The notes under the pieces are model-generated. The model had not been told where the DNA came from. It was given only the letters and a program-made list of their open reading frames with translations, and ran no database searches. Below are positions 9,752 through 19,245 of a stretch of DNA of 64,000 nucleotides, in pieces. The position numbers were made by a program, and so were the translations under genes. Location of the stretch: assembly GCF_016743795.2 (NCBI RefSeq), contig NZ_CP060138.2, positions 124,001-188,000 on the forward strand. The letters are read 5' to 3'. Each line of letters starts with the position of its first letter. Within the stretch, counting starts at the first letter, position 1. This stretch comes from Rickettsia tillamookensis. GTDB lineage: Bacteria > Pseudomonadota > Alphaproteobacteria > Rickettsiales > Rickettsiaceae.

Positions 9752-10888
9752 CTAACCATACATAGCTTCTATATGATATGCAGGGTCAGTTTTACCTATT
9801 AGTACCTCTCCTCCATTTTTGTAAATTTCTTGAGTTAAATGATTATAATCTCCGCTGTTTACCGGTAAAGTATATAATGTACCGTGATAAATAATGCACG
9901 CTGGGTATAATGGCTTGCTAGAAAGAACCGGAGAATTTGGTAAAGATAGCTTAATTATTCTTCCATCATCAGTATAATCAAGTACTAATGCAGTGCGTGG
10001 GTCACCCACTTTTGAGCCGTCTAATCTGTAGAAAACAAATTCTAGATGAAGCTCTATAATGTCTTTTACAGTATCAGGAATAGTAATTGCTCTATATTCT
10101 TTAATTTCCATTATATCTTTCTTATTTAATTTCAATTTTAAAGAAGTTTTTATTGTTTCTTCTTGCAATTTCACTACAATGCCATGTATTGGATCTTTAA
10201 GTTCAATAGTTTTGCTCGTAATATGTGAAGTGGAAGTAGTATTTATGGTAGTAGTTGATGTAGTAGTGGTAGAATTATTATTTGAAGGAGCAGTATTAGG
10301 TTCAGAATTTTTGATCACTACTTGAGTTTTACCATTCGCATCAGTATTAACTATTTCACTGCTACCGGTAGAAATTTTGTATGCATTTACTAAAGTAGTG
10401 GCTGTAGTTTTTCCTGCTTCTATTGCTCCCTTAGCGAGTTTAGTAGTAGTAGTAACCATAGAATTACTATTTGAAGTAGTAGTATTAGTGGATTCAGAGT
10501 TTTCTACTGCTTCTTGAGTTTTGCTATCTGTGCCGGTATTAACCACTTCAATACTACCGTTAGTTATTTTATAGGCAGTTATCAAAGTATTACCCGTAGT
10601 TTTCCCTACCTCTACTGCTCCCTTGCCTAAATTATATATCCCTTTGCCTACATAAGTTATGCCTTTGATAATAGGATCGTTTTTAAAGTTTTCTTCTATC
10701 TTTTTGTTCTCTGCTTCTCTTTCTTCCGGAGTCATTCTAGCCCACCTTTCAGCTCCTCTTCTATCTGCCTCCTTACGTTCTGCTTTTTCCCGTGCTTCTT
10801 TTTGCTCTCTATCTTGTTGCTTTTTTAATACCCCATAATTATAATAATTATAACCGGCTTTTCTATACAAATCCTGATCTCTACCCAT
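9752..10888 (-). CDS. Hypothetical protein with a duplicated Thr/Ser-rich module
   Basis: I do not recognise a family for this 378-residue protein. It has a charged N-terminal segment rich in Lys/Glu/Arg (about residues 20-70, probably helical). Two copies of a roughly 65-residue module follow (GKGAVEVGKTTGNTLITAYK... and AKGAIEAGKTTATTLVNAYK...), each ending in a Ser/Thr/Asn-rich stretch (about residues 88-215). The unrelated C-terminal domain (about 225-378) starts at ELKDPIHGIVVKLQ and looks globular. There is no signal peptide or membrane segment. The low-complexity linkers suggest a modular, fast-evolving protein, possibly secreted, but that is speculation. A weak AGGAG-like site precedes the ATG. 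Confidence 0.85.
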   Translation of the reverse strand: MGRDQDLYRKAGYNYYNYGVLKKQQDREQKEAREKAERKEADRRGAERWARMTPEEREAENKKIEENFKNDPIIKGITYVGKGIYNLGKGAVEVGKTTGNTLITAYKITNGSIEVVNTGTDSKTQEAVENSESTNTTTSNSNSMVTTTTKLAKGAIEAGKTTATTLVNAYKISTGSSEIVNTDANGKTQVVIKNSEPNTAPSNNNSTTTTSTTTINTTSTSHITSKTIELKDPIHGIVVKLQEETIKTSLKLKLNKKDIMEIKEYRAITIPDTVKDIIELHLEFVFYRLDGSKVGDPRTALVLDYTDDGRIIKLSLPNSPVLSSKPLYPACIIYHGTLYTLPVNSGDYNHLTQEIYKNGGEVLIGKTDPAYHIEAMYG

Positions 10889-10988
10889 AATAAATACTCC
10901 TATCTGATTTAGTAGGCTTATTTAATCATGTTACAATCAAAAGTCAAATTTTATTTTTGAAAATTCTACTTTTATTAACTAGCCTTAG

Positions 10989-12245
10989 TTATGGAAGAAA
11001 CTTCATAATTACTTTCAAATATTCATCTAGGATTTTTTGGTTGTCCTCAACAAATTTTAAAGCATTCCTGCGGTAAGCTTTAAGTTCTAGAGAATTATTA
11101 GGGCTAAGTAGATATGTTAGTTTGATTAGTAAATCTTCACCGTTTTTGATTTGGATAGCTGCTTCATTTTGCAGTACGCCTTTAGCAATATCGGTGTTTT
11201 TACTCATATCGGGACCGAATATAATACAATTAGAGAAATATGCCGCTTCTAAAATATTATGCCCGCCTTGTTTAAAAGAACCACCGATAAAAGAAATTGT
11301 AGCTACAGAAAAAAACAATCCCATTTCACCGAATCTATCAACTATATAAAGGTCATCGCTTAAAACAGGTAAATCATTTTGCGATTTAGCGGTAGCAGAT
11401 AAATTATGTGACTTACAATTATCGATAATTGATTTAATTCGCTCAGGATGTCTTGGAATTAGGATAATATAACAATCTAAAAACTGCTCTTTTAGGTTTT
11501 TTATTATAGGCAAAATCACCTCTTCATCTTCGGGGTGAGTGCTGGCAAATACCACGATTCGCCTATTATCTAAATGTAAGCTTAATTTTGATAATTCTTC
11601 TTGATTGACCGGAAGTTTTTCGTTAGCATATTTAATATTGCCTAAATTAACTGCATCTGATATGCCAAGTTCATTAAATTTTTGTAAGTCACGTTCGCTT
11701 TGCACGATAATTTTACTGAAATTTTTGAGGGTAAGCTGAAAGAAGCTTTTTCTTTTTAGCCAAGCTTTAAACGATTTATCGGAAATACGAGCATTTACTA
11801 GCAGTAATTTACACTGCTTTGCTGCTTCATTAATAGTACACGGCCATAACTCCGATTCTATAAAAATACCTAAATCAGGCTGCCAATTTCTTAAAAATTT
11901 TCGAGCGAAAATAATATTATCTATAGGCAAGAACTGATGAGTGGCGGTAGGAGGTAATTTGGCAGTTAATATTTTAGCGGAGCTGTTAGTCCAAGAAGTT
12001 ACTAAAAAACGAATGTCAGGATAGCGTTTACTTATGTTGCTTATTAAAGTTAAAGCTGCCATAGATTCGCCGACGCTAGCTGCATGAATCCATATTAAGA
12101 AGGAGTTGTCTTGTCGATACTTACCTATAGCAAAACGTTCTTGGATGCGTCTTATATCTTCCTTACCTATTAATAAACGTATAAGAATTATGATAAAATA
12201 AATAGGTAATAATATAAAGCTTAAAGCATAATATAATAACATCAT
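10989..12245 (-). CDS. waaA: 3-deoxy-D-manno-octulosonic acid (Kdo) transferase
   Basis: A GT-B glycosyltransferase of 418 residues that adds Kdo from CMP-Kdo to lipid A at the inner face of the cytoplasmic membrane. It has an N-terminal membrane anchor (residues 1-26) and then HAASVGE (54-60) with the presumed catalytic Glu60. Other matches are IFIESELWP, VNARISDKSF, VFASTHPEDEE, IPRHPER and the C-terminal FIGGSFKQGGHN(I/L)LE, all standard for KdtA/WaaA. Its ATG overlaps the stop of the upstream DUF374 gene by 4 bases, so the two are translationally coupled. It fits the reduced LPS pathway of Rickettsia. Confidence 0.95.
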   Translation of the reverse strand: MMLLYYALSFILLPIYFIIILIRLLIGKEDIRRIQERFAIGKYRQDNSFLIWIHAASVGESMAALTLISNISKRYPDIRFLVTSWTNSSAKILTAKLPPTATHQFLPIDNIIFARKFLRNWQPDLGIFIESELWPCTINEAAKQCKLLLVNARISDKSFKAWLKRKSFFQLTLKNFSKIIVQSERDLQKFNELGISDAVNLGNIKYANEKLPVNQEELSKLSLHLDNRRIVVFASTHPEDEEVILPIIKNLKEQFLDCYIILIPRHPERIKSIIDNCKSHNLSATAKSQNDLPVLSDDLYIVDRFGEMGLFFSVATISFIGGSFKQGGHNILEAAYFSNCIIFGPDMSKNTDIAKGVLQNEAAIQIKNGEDLLIKLTYLLSPNNSLELKAYRRNALKFVEDNQKILDEYLKVIMKFLP

Positions 12246-12898
12246 TTCTTTAAGCTCTCTGTTAAGCTTGCTAGTTGTCTTTCAAGGCTTATATGGTTTT
12301 GTATTTTATCATTTGTGAGTTCTAAAGGTGAGCCAACTATGATTTTAATGGTACCAAACGGTAGGGGTATTATTAATTTATCCCAACTCTTTAATCTGAA
12401 ACATCTAGAAGTGGAGCTGACTATAGGAATAAGTTTTTTGTTATATCTATAGGCAATTTCAGGAATGCCGCTATTTACTTTATATACCGGTCCTTTAGGA
12501 CCGTCCGGCGTGACTATTATATTTGCACCTTGAGATAACTTACCTATAATATTACGTAAAGCTCCAATTGGATTTTTATTAGTAGAACCTACTATCACTT
12601 TGCAACCGAATTTTCCTACTAAATCGTTTAAAATTTCCCCGTCTAAATGCGGTGATATTAAAGCATAGATATTTCTATGTCCTATAAACATAGCCGGACT
12701 TAAGGCAAGCATATTATGCCAAAATGCAAAGATTACTCCTTGTTCGTTTAAGAATTTTTCCTTATTGCCGTTATCGTAAAATATAAATTTCTGCCTTGAA
12801 GTAAAATAAACAAAACGCAAATACCAATATAGTAAAATAGTAATTATATTAAGTACGTATTTATTATTTTTTAAAAATTTTTTAAAAACTTTCCGCAT
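12242..12898 (-). CDS. DUF374 lysophospholipid acyltransferase-like protein
   Basis: A 218-residue protein of the DUF374 family, related to LpxL/LpxM-type acyltransferases. The N-terminus has one hydrophobic segment (about 15-35). FWHNMLAL (59-66) is the likely remnant of the catalytic HxxxxD box, and VTPDGPKGP is the family-typical loop. In alphaproteobacteria such genes often sit beside waaA, and here the two overlap by 4 bases. A role in lipid A or phospholipid acylation is inferred from family and context. The exact substrate is unknown. Confidence 0.85.
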   Translation of the reverse strand: MRKVFKKFLKNNKYVLNIITILLYWYLRFVYFTSRQKFIFYDNGNKEKFLNEQGVIFAFWHNMLALSPAMFIGHRNIYALISPHLDGEILNDLVGKFGCKVIVGSTNKNPIGALRNIIGKLSQGANIIVTPDGPKGPVYKVNSGIPEIAYRYNKKLIPIVSSTSRCFRLKSWDKLIIPLPFGTIKIIVGSPLELTNDKIQNHISLERQLASLTESLKK

Positions 12899-12917
12899 TA
12901 TTTTTTTGTTGGTTTAA

Positions 12918-13056
12918 TGTCATTCCCGCGAAAGCGGGAATCCAGTATAACCTATAAAAAACTTGTTTTTTATAGGTTTATTTTGTTGAATATATAATTT
13001 TTGTACTAAATATTAAGGATTATTTTTTTTGGATTCCCGCTTTCGCAGGAATGACA
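12918..13056. repeat. Family C palindrome
   Basis: Arms tgtcattcccgcgaaagcgg (12918) and the complementary cccgctttcgcaggaatgaca (ending 13056) enclose an inner inverted pair (acctataaaaaac / gttttttataggt). It fills the gap between aatA and the DUF374 gene and ends four bases before the aatA stop codon. Confidence 0.88.
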
Positions 13057-13059
13057 TAC

Positions 13060-14256
13060 TCAAGCATCACAAGCTCTCTCAATCCTAATACAAGCCTCTT
13101 CTAGCTCTTCCATAGAAGTAGCATAAGAGATTCTAAAATATCCCTCTAAGCCGAAAGCAATACCCGGTACTACTGCAACTTTCGCTTCTTCAAGTAAATA
13201 TTCGGCAAAATCATTACTATTTGCAATAATTTTTCCTGATTTAGTTTTATGCCCAAATATTTTATCACATTTAACAAATAAGTAAAACGCTCCTTCCGGC
13301 TTATAGCACTCAAAATATTTTACTCTTTTCAAAATTGATAAAGCAAGATCACGCTTTTTTTGAAAATTTAAAGCATTAGGCTTTATATAATCTTGAGGAC
13401 CGTTTAATGCTTCAATAGCAGCCATTTGACTTATTGAACAAGGGTTTGAAGTACTTTGCGACTGAATAATAGTCATTGCTTTAATCAAAGCTTTAGAGCC
13501 TGTACCGTAGCCTATACGCCAACCCGTCATAGAATAAGCTTTAGATACTCCGTTTACGGTAAATATTCTCTCTTTTAAATCAGGTGCTATTTGGGCTAAT
13601 GTATAAAATTTAAAATCATCAAAAGTAATATGCTCGTAAATATCATCGGACATTACATTCACATGAGGATATTTTCTTAAAACTTTAGCAATATTTTCTA
13701 GTTCTTCAAAATTATAGCTTGCACCTGTCGGGTTACTAGGTGAGTTAATAATAAGCCATTTAGTTTTATCGTTAATTAAACGTTCTAAAGCTTCCGCACT
13801 TAATTTAAAGTTATTTTCAATTCCGCAATTTACAAAAACAGGCGTTCCTGTGCTAAGTGCAACCATATCAGGATATGAAACCCAATAGGGTGCCGGAATA
13901 ATTACCTCATATCCTTTGTCCAAAGATGCCATAAACAAATTATATATAACTTGCTTACCGCCGGTGCTTACTATTATTTCATCAAGTTCGTAATCTATAT
14001 TATTTTCACGTTTGAATTTGTCTTTTATTGCTTGCTTTAAAAGCGGCATCCCCTCAACGTTAGTATATTTAGTAACGCCGTCTTTAATGGCTTTGATTGC
14101 TGCTTCTTTAATATTATCAGGCGTATCAAAATCAGGCTCACCGGCACCAAGGGCAATAATATCAATACCGGCTCTTTTTAGCTCAAGAGTTTTTTTTACG
14201 ACTGCAAGAGTCGGTGACGGCTTTATAGAATTTAGTCTCGTAGAAATAATTGACAT
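13060..14256 (-). CDS. aatA: Aspartate aminotransferase (class I, PLP-dependent)
   Basis: A 398-residue PLP enzyme of aminotransferase class I. It interconverts aspartate/2-oxoglutarate and oxaloacetate/glutamate in the cytosol. Visible landmarks are GAGEPDFDTP (38-47), Asn175 in SPSNPTG, Asp205 and Tyr207 in MSDDIYE, the Schiff-base Lys239 in NGVSKAYSMTGWRIGYG, and the C-terminal FRISYA. Lacking most amino acid synthesis, Rickettsia keeps this enzyme, probably linking imported glutamate to the TCA cycle. It stands alone between palindromes. Some members of this subfamily also act on prephenate, which cannot be excluded. Confidence 0.93.
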   Translation of the reverse strand: MSIISTRLNSIKPSPTLAVVKKTLELKRAGIDIIALGAGEPDFDTPDNIKEAAIKAIKDGVTKYTNVEGMPLLKQAIKDKFKRENNIDYELDEIIVSTGGKQVIYNLFMASLDKGYEVIIPAPYWVSYPDMVALSTGTPVFVNCGIENNFKLSAEALERLINDKTKWLIINSPSNPTGASYNFEELENIAKVLRKYPHVNVMSDDIYEHITFDDFKFYTLAQIAPDLKERIFTVNGVSKAYSMTGWRIGYGTGSKALIKAMTIIQSQSTSNPCSISQMAAIEALNGPQDYIKPNALNFQKKRDLALSILKRVKYFECYKPEGAFYLFVKCDKIFGHKTKSGKIIANSNDFAEYLLEEAKVAVVPGIAFGLEGYFRISYATSMEELEEACIRIERACDA

Positions 14257-14301
14257 AATTGGAGTCCGTATTTATTAGGTATTATTGTGTGGATACCAAA
14301 T

Positions 14302-14429
14302 CGTCATTGCGAGCAATCTTTGATTGCGTGGCAATCCAGAAAAAATAATAAAAAAATTCTGTAAATCAGAATTTTTTACTTTTTACTAGATTGCTTCGTC
14401 AATTACTTTGTAATTTCCTCGCAATGACG
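14302..14429. repeat. Family B palindrome
   Basis: Arms cgtcattgcgag (14302) and ctcgcaatgacg (ending 14429), with the internal terminator-like hairpin aaaaaattct / agaatttttt. It lies in the 313-base gap 14257-14569. The other 140 bases before 14570 are AT-rich with no recognisable gene. Confidence 0.85.
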
Positions 14430-14569
14430 TTTAGCATTTTTATCCGCACAACAAGTTTTATTTATAAAAGCGATAATACAGCAATTTTAATCGCAATAAA
14501 ATTATTTTATTTAAAAATTTATCAAGATATGTTTATTATAGTAAGTAATATTAATTTAGTAATTAAACT

Positions 14570-15574
14570 ATGTTCGGTAAAATAAAAGACAAAATCAAAT
14601 ATTATTGCTTAACTATAATAAATATACCGAATTTTATTAAGAATAAAATTTTAGAATTTAAGAATTATATAAGTGATTGTAAATATAAATTCTCTCATTT
14701 AGCCGAAACTAATTATCAGCTTGGACTCGATCATTTATATAGAGGTAATTTAAATGATGCGCTGCTTAGGTTTAAACTGGTTGATAAATTTTTTAACCCT
14801 AATGATTCTAAAGTATATTATCAACTAGGATGGGTTTATTTTTTAAAAAATAATTATAAGCAAGCTATAGAATTTTTAGAAAAATCTAATGAAAAATATA
14901 AAGCAATATTTATAGATTTTTTAAAAAATTATAAGGATATTACTGCGATTCCAGAGGAAATTTGGGGAAAATATCGTGATTTAACAGCGCAATATTACCC
15001 TACTATTTTTAACAATGATAAAAATATTCATCTTCCGTATAGGTGTGTGAATGAAGCACTTAAGCAAATATCTGATTTACCTGATAATTACTCTATTCTA
15101 GAGCTTGGAAGTAATATAGGGCTTGTAGGTTATGAAATACAAAAACGTTTTCCAGAAAGTTTTACCTTAAGCGGTGTAGAAATTTCTACTTTAATGAATG
15201 ATTTACAAGGAACATATTACCCGAATACTAAAATTTATGATCATATATATAATACTTCTATCAATGAATTTTTAAAACAAAACTCTAATAAATTTGATAT
15301 TATTTTTAGTTTTTGCGGATTACCGTTTACTAACAATTTAATAGAATATTTTAATTTAATATACTCATCTCTTAGTGAACAAGGGTATTTTGCTCTTTGT
15401 TTACCGAACGCTGCGAAGACGCAATTCTCAGTAAAACGCAAAGAATTTATTTTTAACTTGAATGAAATAAATAATATTTTACAAAAAAATAATTTTACTA
15501 TATTAACTTCGGAAGAAATAATACTAGCGGAAAACAATAAATATAGTATTATTGTTTGTAAGAAAATAACATAA
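14570..15574 (+). CDS. TPR-containing SAM-dependent methyltransferase
   Basis: A 334-residue protein. Residues about 45-115 look like two TPR units ([20 protein letters not shown] and [20 protein letters not shown]). A Rossmann-type methyltransferase domain follows, with the SAM-binding loop [12 protein letters not shown] at 176-187, an acidic ribose ligand in SGVEIS (about 201-206) and [12 protein letters not shown] later. The target is unknown. TPR plus methyltransferase resembles proteins acting on surface polysaccharide or protein substrates, but nothing here decides it. It ends 4 bases before mlaA and is probably co-transcribed with it. Confidence 0.85.
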   Translation: MFGKIKDKIKYYCLTIINIPNFIKNKILEFKNYISDCKYKFSHLAETNYQLGLDHLYRGNLNDALLRFKLVDKFFNPNDSKVYYQLGWVYFLKNNYKQAIEFLEKSNEKYKAIFIDFLKNYKDITAIPEEIWGKYRDLTAQYYPTIFNNDKNIHLPYRCVNEALKQISDLPDNYSILELGSNIGLVGYEIQKRFPESFTLSGVEISTLMNDLQGTYYPNTKIYDHIYNTSINEFLKQNSNKFDIIFSFCGLPFTNNLIEYFNLIYSSLSEQGYFALCLPNAAKTQFSVKRKEFIFNLNEINNILQKNNFTILTSEEIILAENNKYSIIVCKKIT

Positions 15575-15578
15575 ATTA

Positions 15579-16334
15579 ATGAGAATTTTAATTATACTAT
15601 CTATTATACTATGCTCATTATTCGCAAGAGCTGATCTTGAATATGTGGATAATGACATATATAACTATAATGGTGGAAGAAATGAAAACGGTTGCTTGGA
15701 AGTTTACGATCCATACGAAAAATTTAACCGTAAAGTGTTTGCATTTAATTCTGTACTAGATTATATAATATTGCGTCCTTTAGCAATAGGTTATAAGAAT
15801 ATCACGAATGATTACGTAAAAGCACGTGTTAATAGTTTCGTCAGTAATGTTGATACACCGCTTACGGCGGTAAATTACGGGCTTCAGTTAAATTACAATA
15901 AAACTATGAAAAGCGTTTGGCGATTTCTCATTAACACGACGCTTGGCATAGGAGGTTTATTTGACGTAGCAGGTAAAGTAGGTTTGCCGTCTGAACGTCA
16001 AACTTTCGGCAGTACCCTCGCACATTATGGAGTTGCCCCAGGTCCTTATTTAGTATTGCCGATAATCGGTATTACTAACGCAAGAGATATGACGGATTCG
16101 GTAATTACTAATTATGCTCTTAATCCATTAATGTACTACACTCATAATGATTTTGACTTAGGAGTACTAGCAGTTAGTAAAATAAACGATCGATATGTTG
16201 TATTACCGTTTAGTGATTATGTGATGAAGAATTCTACCGATCCTTATGTGGCTATTAGATCAGCATTACATCGTGCTCGTGAAGCATCGGTTCAATATCC
16301 TGAAAATTTTAAATGTCCTAAACCCAAGAATTAA
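15579..16334 (+). CDS. mlaA: MlaA (VacJ-family) outer-membrane phospholipid transport protein
   Basis: A 251-residue VacJ/MlaA family protein. In the Mla pathway it removes misplaced phospholipid from the outer leaflet of the outer membrane. It begins with a signal peptide (MRILIILSIILCSLFARA). The Cys at 12 is not in a good lipobox, so cleavage by signal peptidase I after ARA looks more likely than lipidation. The family core DPYEKFNRKVFAFN follows, then NVDTPLTAVNYGLQ, INTTLGIGGLFDVA, TFGSTLAHYGV and GPYLVLPIIG. mlaC begins 20 bases downstream. Confidence 0.93.
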   Translation: MRILIILSIILCSLFARADLEYVDNDIYNYNGGRNENGCLEVYDPYEKFNRKVFAFNSVLDYIILRPLAIGYKNITNDYVKARVNSFVSNVDTPLTAVNYGLQLNYNKTMKSVWRFLINTTLGIGGLFDVAGKVGLPSERQTFGSTLAHYGVAPGPYLVLPIIGITNARDMTDSVITNYALNPLMYYTHNDFDLGVLAVSKINDRYVVLPFSDYVMKNSTDPYVAIRSALHRAREASVQYPENFKCPKPKN

Positions 16335-16353
16335 TTAAATTAACGAGGATTAT

Positions 16354-16953
16354 ATGCAAAAAATTATTACAGGTTTATTTTTATTAGTTATGACGTTTTC
16401 CGCTTATTCTAGCGAGAAAGTGCCTGCTGGTTTGAATGATTACGTTACTAATTTAGTAAATGAAGCTTCTAGTATATTAAATGATAGTAAGCTATCTGAG
16501 CGAGTAAAAATTGCTAAAGCACGTGAGTTAATGTCTCAGAACCTAGATTTTGATTGGATGGCTAAATATACATTAGGCAGAAACGGGATAAAAACTTTAT
16601 CAGGTGGGCAGGTTCAGGAATTCATCAAAGTTTACTCTAAATATGTTACTAAATCTTATACTGATTTAATAAAAGATTATAAAGGTGAACAGCCTAAAAT
16701 AGTAGGAGTTCGTCCTTTAAGTTCGACCGATTTTATGGTTGCTATGAATATCGTTAGTAATAAAGAGCAAGACCCTATTAAAGTAGAATATCTTGTACGT
16801 GAAATGAAAGGGAACGGAAAAGATGTTTTTAAAGTTTCTGATATAATTACGGAAGGTGTAAGTCTTATTGGGGCTCAACAAGACGAGTTTACCGATACTT
16901 TAAAAAATCAAGGCTTTGAGGCACTAATACAAAAATTAGAAAGTCGTTCTTAA
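16354..16953 (+). CDS. mlaC: MlaC-family periplasmic phospholipid-binding protein
   Basis: A 199-residue protein of the MlaC/Ttg2D family, the periplasmic shuttle between MlaA and the inner-membrane ABC transporter. It has a cleavable signal peptide (MQKIITGLFLLVMTFSAYSS). Family landmarks are the FDWMAKYTLGR segment near 60-70, QVQEFIKVYSKYVTKSYT and the C-terminal VSDIITEGVSLI. AGGA precedes the ATG. A family B palindrome and a broken prs separate it from mlaE/mlaF, which are probably still functionally linked. Confidence 0.92.
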   Translation: MQKIITGLFLLVMTFSAYSSEKVPAGLNDYVTNLVNEASSILNDSKLSERVKIAKARELMSQNLDFDWMAKYTLGRNGIKTLSGGQVQEFIKVYSKYVTKSYTDLIKDYKGEQPKIVGVRPLSSTDFMVAMNIVSNKEQDPIKVEYLVREMKGNGKDVFKVSDIITEGVSLIGAQQDEFTDTLKNQGFEALIQKLESRS

Positions 16954-16974
16954 AGTTGCTGTCATTTCCAAAAT

Positions 16975-17070
16975 CGTCATTGCGAGGAAAAACTGTAAGT
17001 TTTGACGAAGCAATCTCAGGAGTATTACTTCATGAGATTGCCGCACAGCCTACGGCTGCTCGCAATGACG
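16975..17070. repeat. Family B palindrome between mlaC and prs
   Basis: Arms cgtcattgcgagg (16975) and gctcgcaatgacg (ending 17070), with the inner pair gcaatctcag / catgagattgc. It is about 96 bases, without the A/T hairpin found in longer copies of the family. Confidence 0.85.
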
Positions 17071-17131
17071 ATTAGGTGTCTACGCAACAAAGTCCGTTTG
17101 CTAATAGCGTCAAACAACATAAATCACTCAC

Positions 17132-18013
17132 ATGAAAATCCTAGCAGGCAGTAGTAATAAGTTACTTGCATCTCGTTTAGCTATAGCATTAAATATTAAA
17201 TATATTGAGCCGAGAATTACCTATTTCAATGATTCCGAAATAAAAGTAGAAATTCAAGAATCATTTCATAATGAAGATGTAATCATAGTACAATCCACAT
17301 CAAAGCCCGTTAATGATCGCTTAATTGAACTGTTCTTGCTAGTAGATGCAGCAAAAAAAGCGGTAGCAAATTGAATAATTCTAGTAATGCCTTATTTCGG
17401 TTATGCAAGGCAAGATAATATAAATTCTCAAAATATAATTCCTGCTAAGTTAATAGCAGATTTTTTGGAGAAGCTCGAAGTAAACCATGTAATTACTATT
17501 GATTTACATTCCGATAAAATAGAGAAATTTTTTAATATTTCTATTTCTAATCTTGCACCTATAAATTTATATATCCCGTTTTTAAGAACTTATAGCAATT
17601 TCGTTATAGTTGCACCTGATAAAGGAAGTATCAATCGAGTTCAAAAAATTAGTAATTTATTAAATATAGATTCAGCTTATATAAACAAAGAAAGGGATAT
17701 AAATAATAATTGCGAGATGATATCAATAATAGGTAGTGTAGAGGGCAAAAATTGCATATTAATTGATGATATTATAGATAGCGGTGAAACAATCGTAAAA
17801 GCAGCAAGATTTTTAAAAGAACATTCGGCTTTATCGGTTAGTGCTTTTATAACTCATGCTGTGCTTGCTACCGGTTCTAAAGATAAAATTGAAAATTCGG
17901 GGGTAGATAAGATTTTTGTTACTGATACTATAGAAGTAGGTGACTTACCTACAAAATTTCATATAATACCGGTAATGCCAATTATCGTAAAAGAGTTAAG
18001 AAATATACTATGA
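17132..18013 (+). pseudogene. prs: Ribose-phosphate pyrophosphokinase broken by an in-frame TGA
   Basis: The frame would encode about 293 residues of PRPP synthetase, which makes PRPP from ribose-5-phosphate and ATP. A TGA at 17372-17374 interrupts it, and the same frame continues at once (IILVMPYFGYARQD). Family members have Arg or Lys at the interrupted position, so CGA or AGA to TGA is the likely change. The 3' half keeps PYFGYARQD, TIDLHSDKI, APDKGS and the PRPP loop CILIDDIIDSGET, so the lesion looks recent. A 208-residue product could start at ATG 17387 but would lack the N-terminal ATP-site segment. The frame's end overlaps alr by 4 bases. Loss fits an organism that imports nucleotides. 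Confidence 0.9.
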
Positions 18014-19077
18014 GCTTGTGTACTCTAGAAATCAATCTGTCTGCAATAAAAAATAATTATCTTTTATTACAAGATATTTGCAAAACTTCATTAGTCGGTG
18101 CTGCCGTTAAAGCTAACGGTTACGGTCTTGGAGCAGTACAAATTTCTAAAACTTTAATAGAAGAAAATTGTAAGCATTTTTTTGTGGCTTCAAGTGAAGA
18201 AGGAGTGAATTTACGAAAAGCCCTAGGTAATGATGTAAATATTTTAGTGCTTAACGGCGTTTTTGAGCATGATGCTTTAGAGCTGATAGAATACAATTTA
18301 GTCCCTGTTCTAAATAACTTAAAACAAATAGAAATTTGGCAAAAATTCGGTAATTTGAAAAACCGATTATTGCCTTGTTATCTGCATTTCAACACAGGCA
18401 TTAACCGCCTTGGATTAACTCATAATGAAATAGAGCAGCTAATTAATGATCGTGATTTGTTAAAAGGGCTAGATTTACAATATATTATAAGCCATCTAGC
18501 TATATCCGAGGAAATAGATAATCCTTATAATCTAGAGCAATTAAACAGATTTAAAACTTATTTACAATATTTCCCAAGTACAAAAGCAAGCCTTGCTAAT
18601 TCCGGCGGCATATTTTTAGGTCAGGACTATCATTTTGATTTAGCAAGACCAGGGGCTGCTTTATATGGGCTTAATCCTTTAACACAGAATCCTGTAACCT
18701 TAAAAGCTCCTATAATCCATTTACAGAATTTGACACTAGATAGCCATATCGGTTATAATATGACTTTTACAACTAAGCGTGATAGTGTCATTGCAACATT
18801 ACCGCTTGGTTATGCCGATGGGTTTAGTCGTAATTTTAGCAATCAAGGCGAAGTATTTATTAATGGTCGCAGCGTTCCTATAGTAGGGCGAATATCGATG
18901 GATTTGATAAATATCGATGTTACCGATCTACCACCGCTTGATATTTTTCTAGGGCAGGAAGCAGAAATTATTGGAAATTATTGCACGCCCGATAAAATAG
19001 CGAGTATTATAGGTACTATCGGGTATGAGGTGTTGACTAGTCTTGGTAGTAGGTATAAGAGAGTGTATACTCGATGA
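18010..19077 (+). CDS. alr: Alanine racemase
   Basis: A fold-type III PLP enzyme of 355 residues that makes D-alanine for peptidoglycan. The Schiff-base Lys34 lies in [12 protein letters not shown], the second catalytic residue Tyr249 in HIGYNMTF, and the family segments [17 protein letters not shown] and [13 protein letters not shown] are intact. The ATG overlaps the prs stop by 4 bases. The last three residues and the stop (YTR, TGA) come from the left arm of a family A palindrome, so the native C-terminus has been replaced by a few codons. This is unlikely to affect the active site. Confidence 0.96.
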   Translation: MSLCTLEINLSAIKNNYLLLQDICKTSLVGAAVKANGYGLGAVQISKTLIEENCKHFFVASSEEGVNLRKALGNDVNILVLNGVFEHDALELIEYNLVPVLNNLKQIEIWQKFGNLKNRLLPCYLHFNTGINRLGLTHNEIEQLINDRDLLKGLDLQYIISHLAISEEIDNPYNLEQLNRFKTYLQYFPSTKASLANSGGIFLGQDYHFDLARPGAALYGLNPLTQNPVTLKAPIIHLQNLTLDSHIGYNMTFTTKRDSVIATLPLGYADGFSRNFSNQGEVFINGRSVPIVGRISMDLINIDVTDLPPLDIFLGQEAEIIGNYCTPDKIASIIGTIGYEVLTSLGSRYKRVYTR

Positions 19078-19192
19078 ACTTCAAAAATTGGCTACGTCGT
19101 CCTACAAGTACTACGGTGCTCACGTATTAAGTATACGCTCCGCTCCTCGTCTTGTGGACTCCTTACTCTTTTTGAAGTTGATCTTCGTATAC
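19064..19192. repeat. Family A palindrome at the 3' end of alr
   Basis: Bounded by gtatac at both ends (19064-19069, 19187-19192), with inner arms aacttcaaaaattgg / ctttttgaagtt and a central palindrome around taagtatac. The left end supplies the codons TAT ACT CGA TGA to alr. The other family A copies share this layout. Confidence 0.88.
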
Positions 19193-19245
19193 CGGTGTTT
19201 CAAATTACCGGAGTTTATCAATTAACTTTTAAAATATATATACAA

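Noticed and set aside
14391..14585. 64-residue plus-strand frame before the TPR-methyltransferase
   Set aside because: It begins inside a family B palindrome and runs into AT-rich spacer; no ribosome site or homology recognised.
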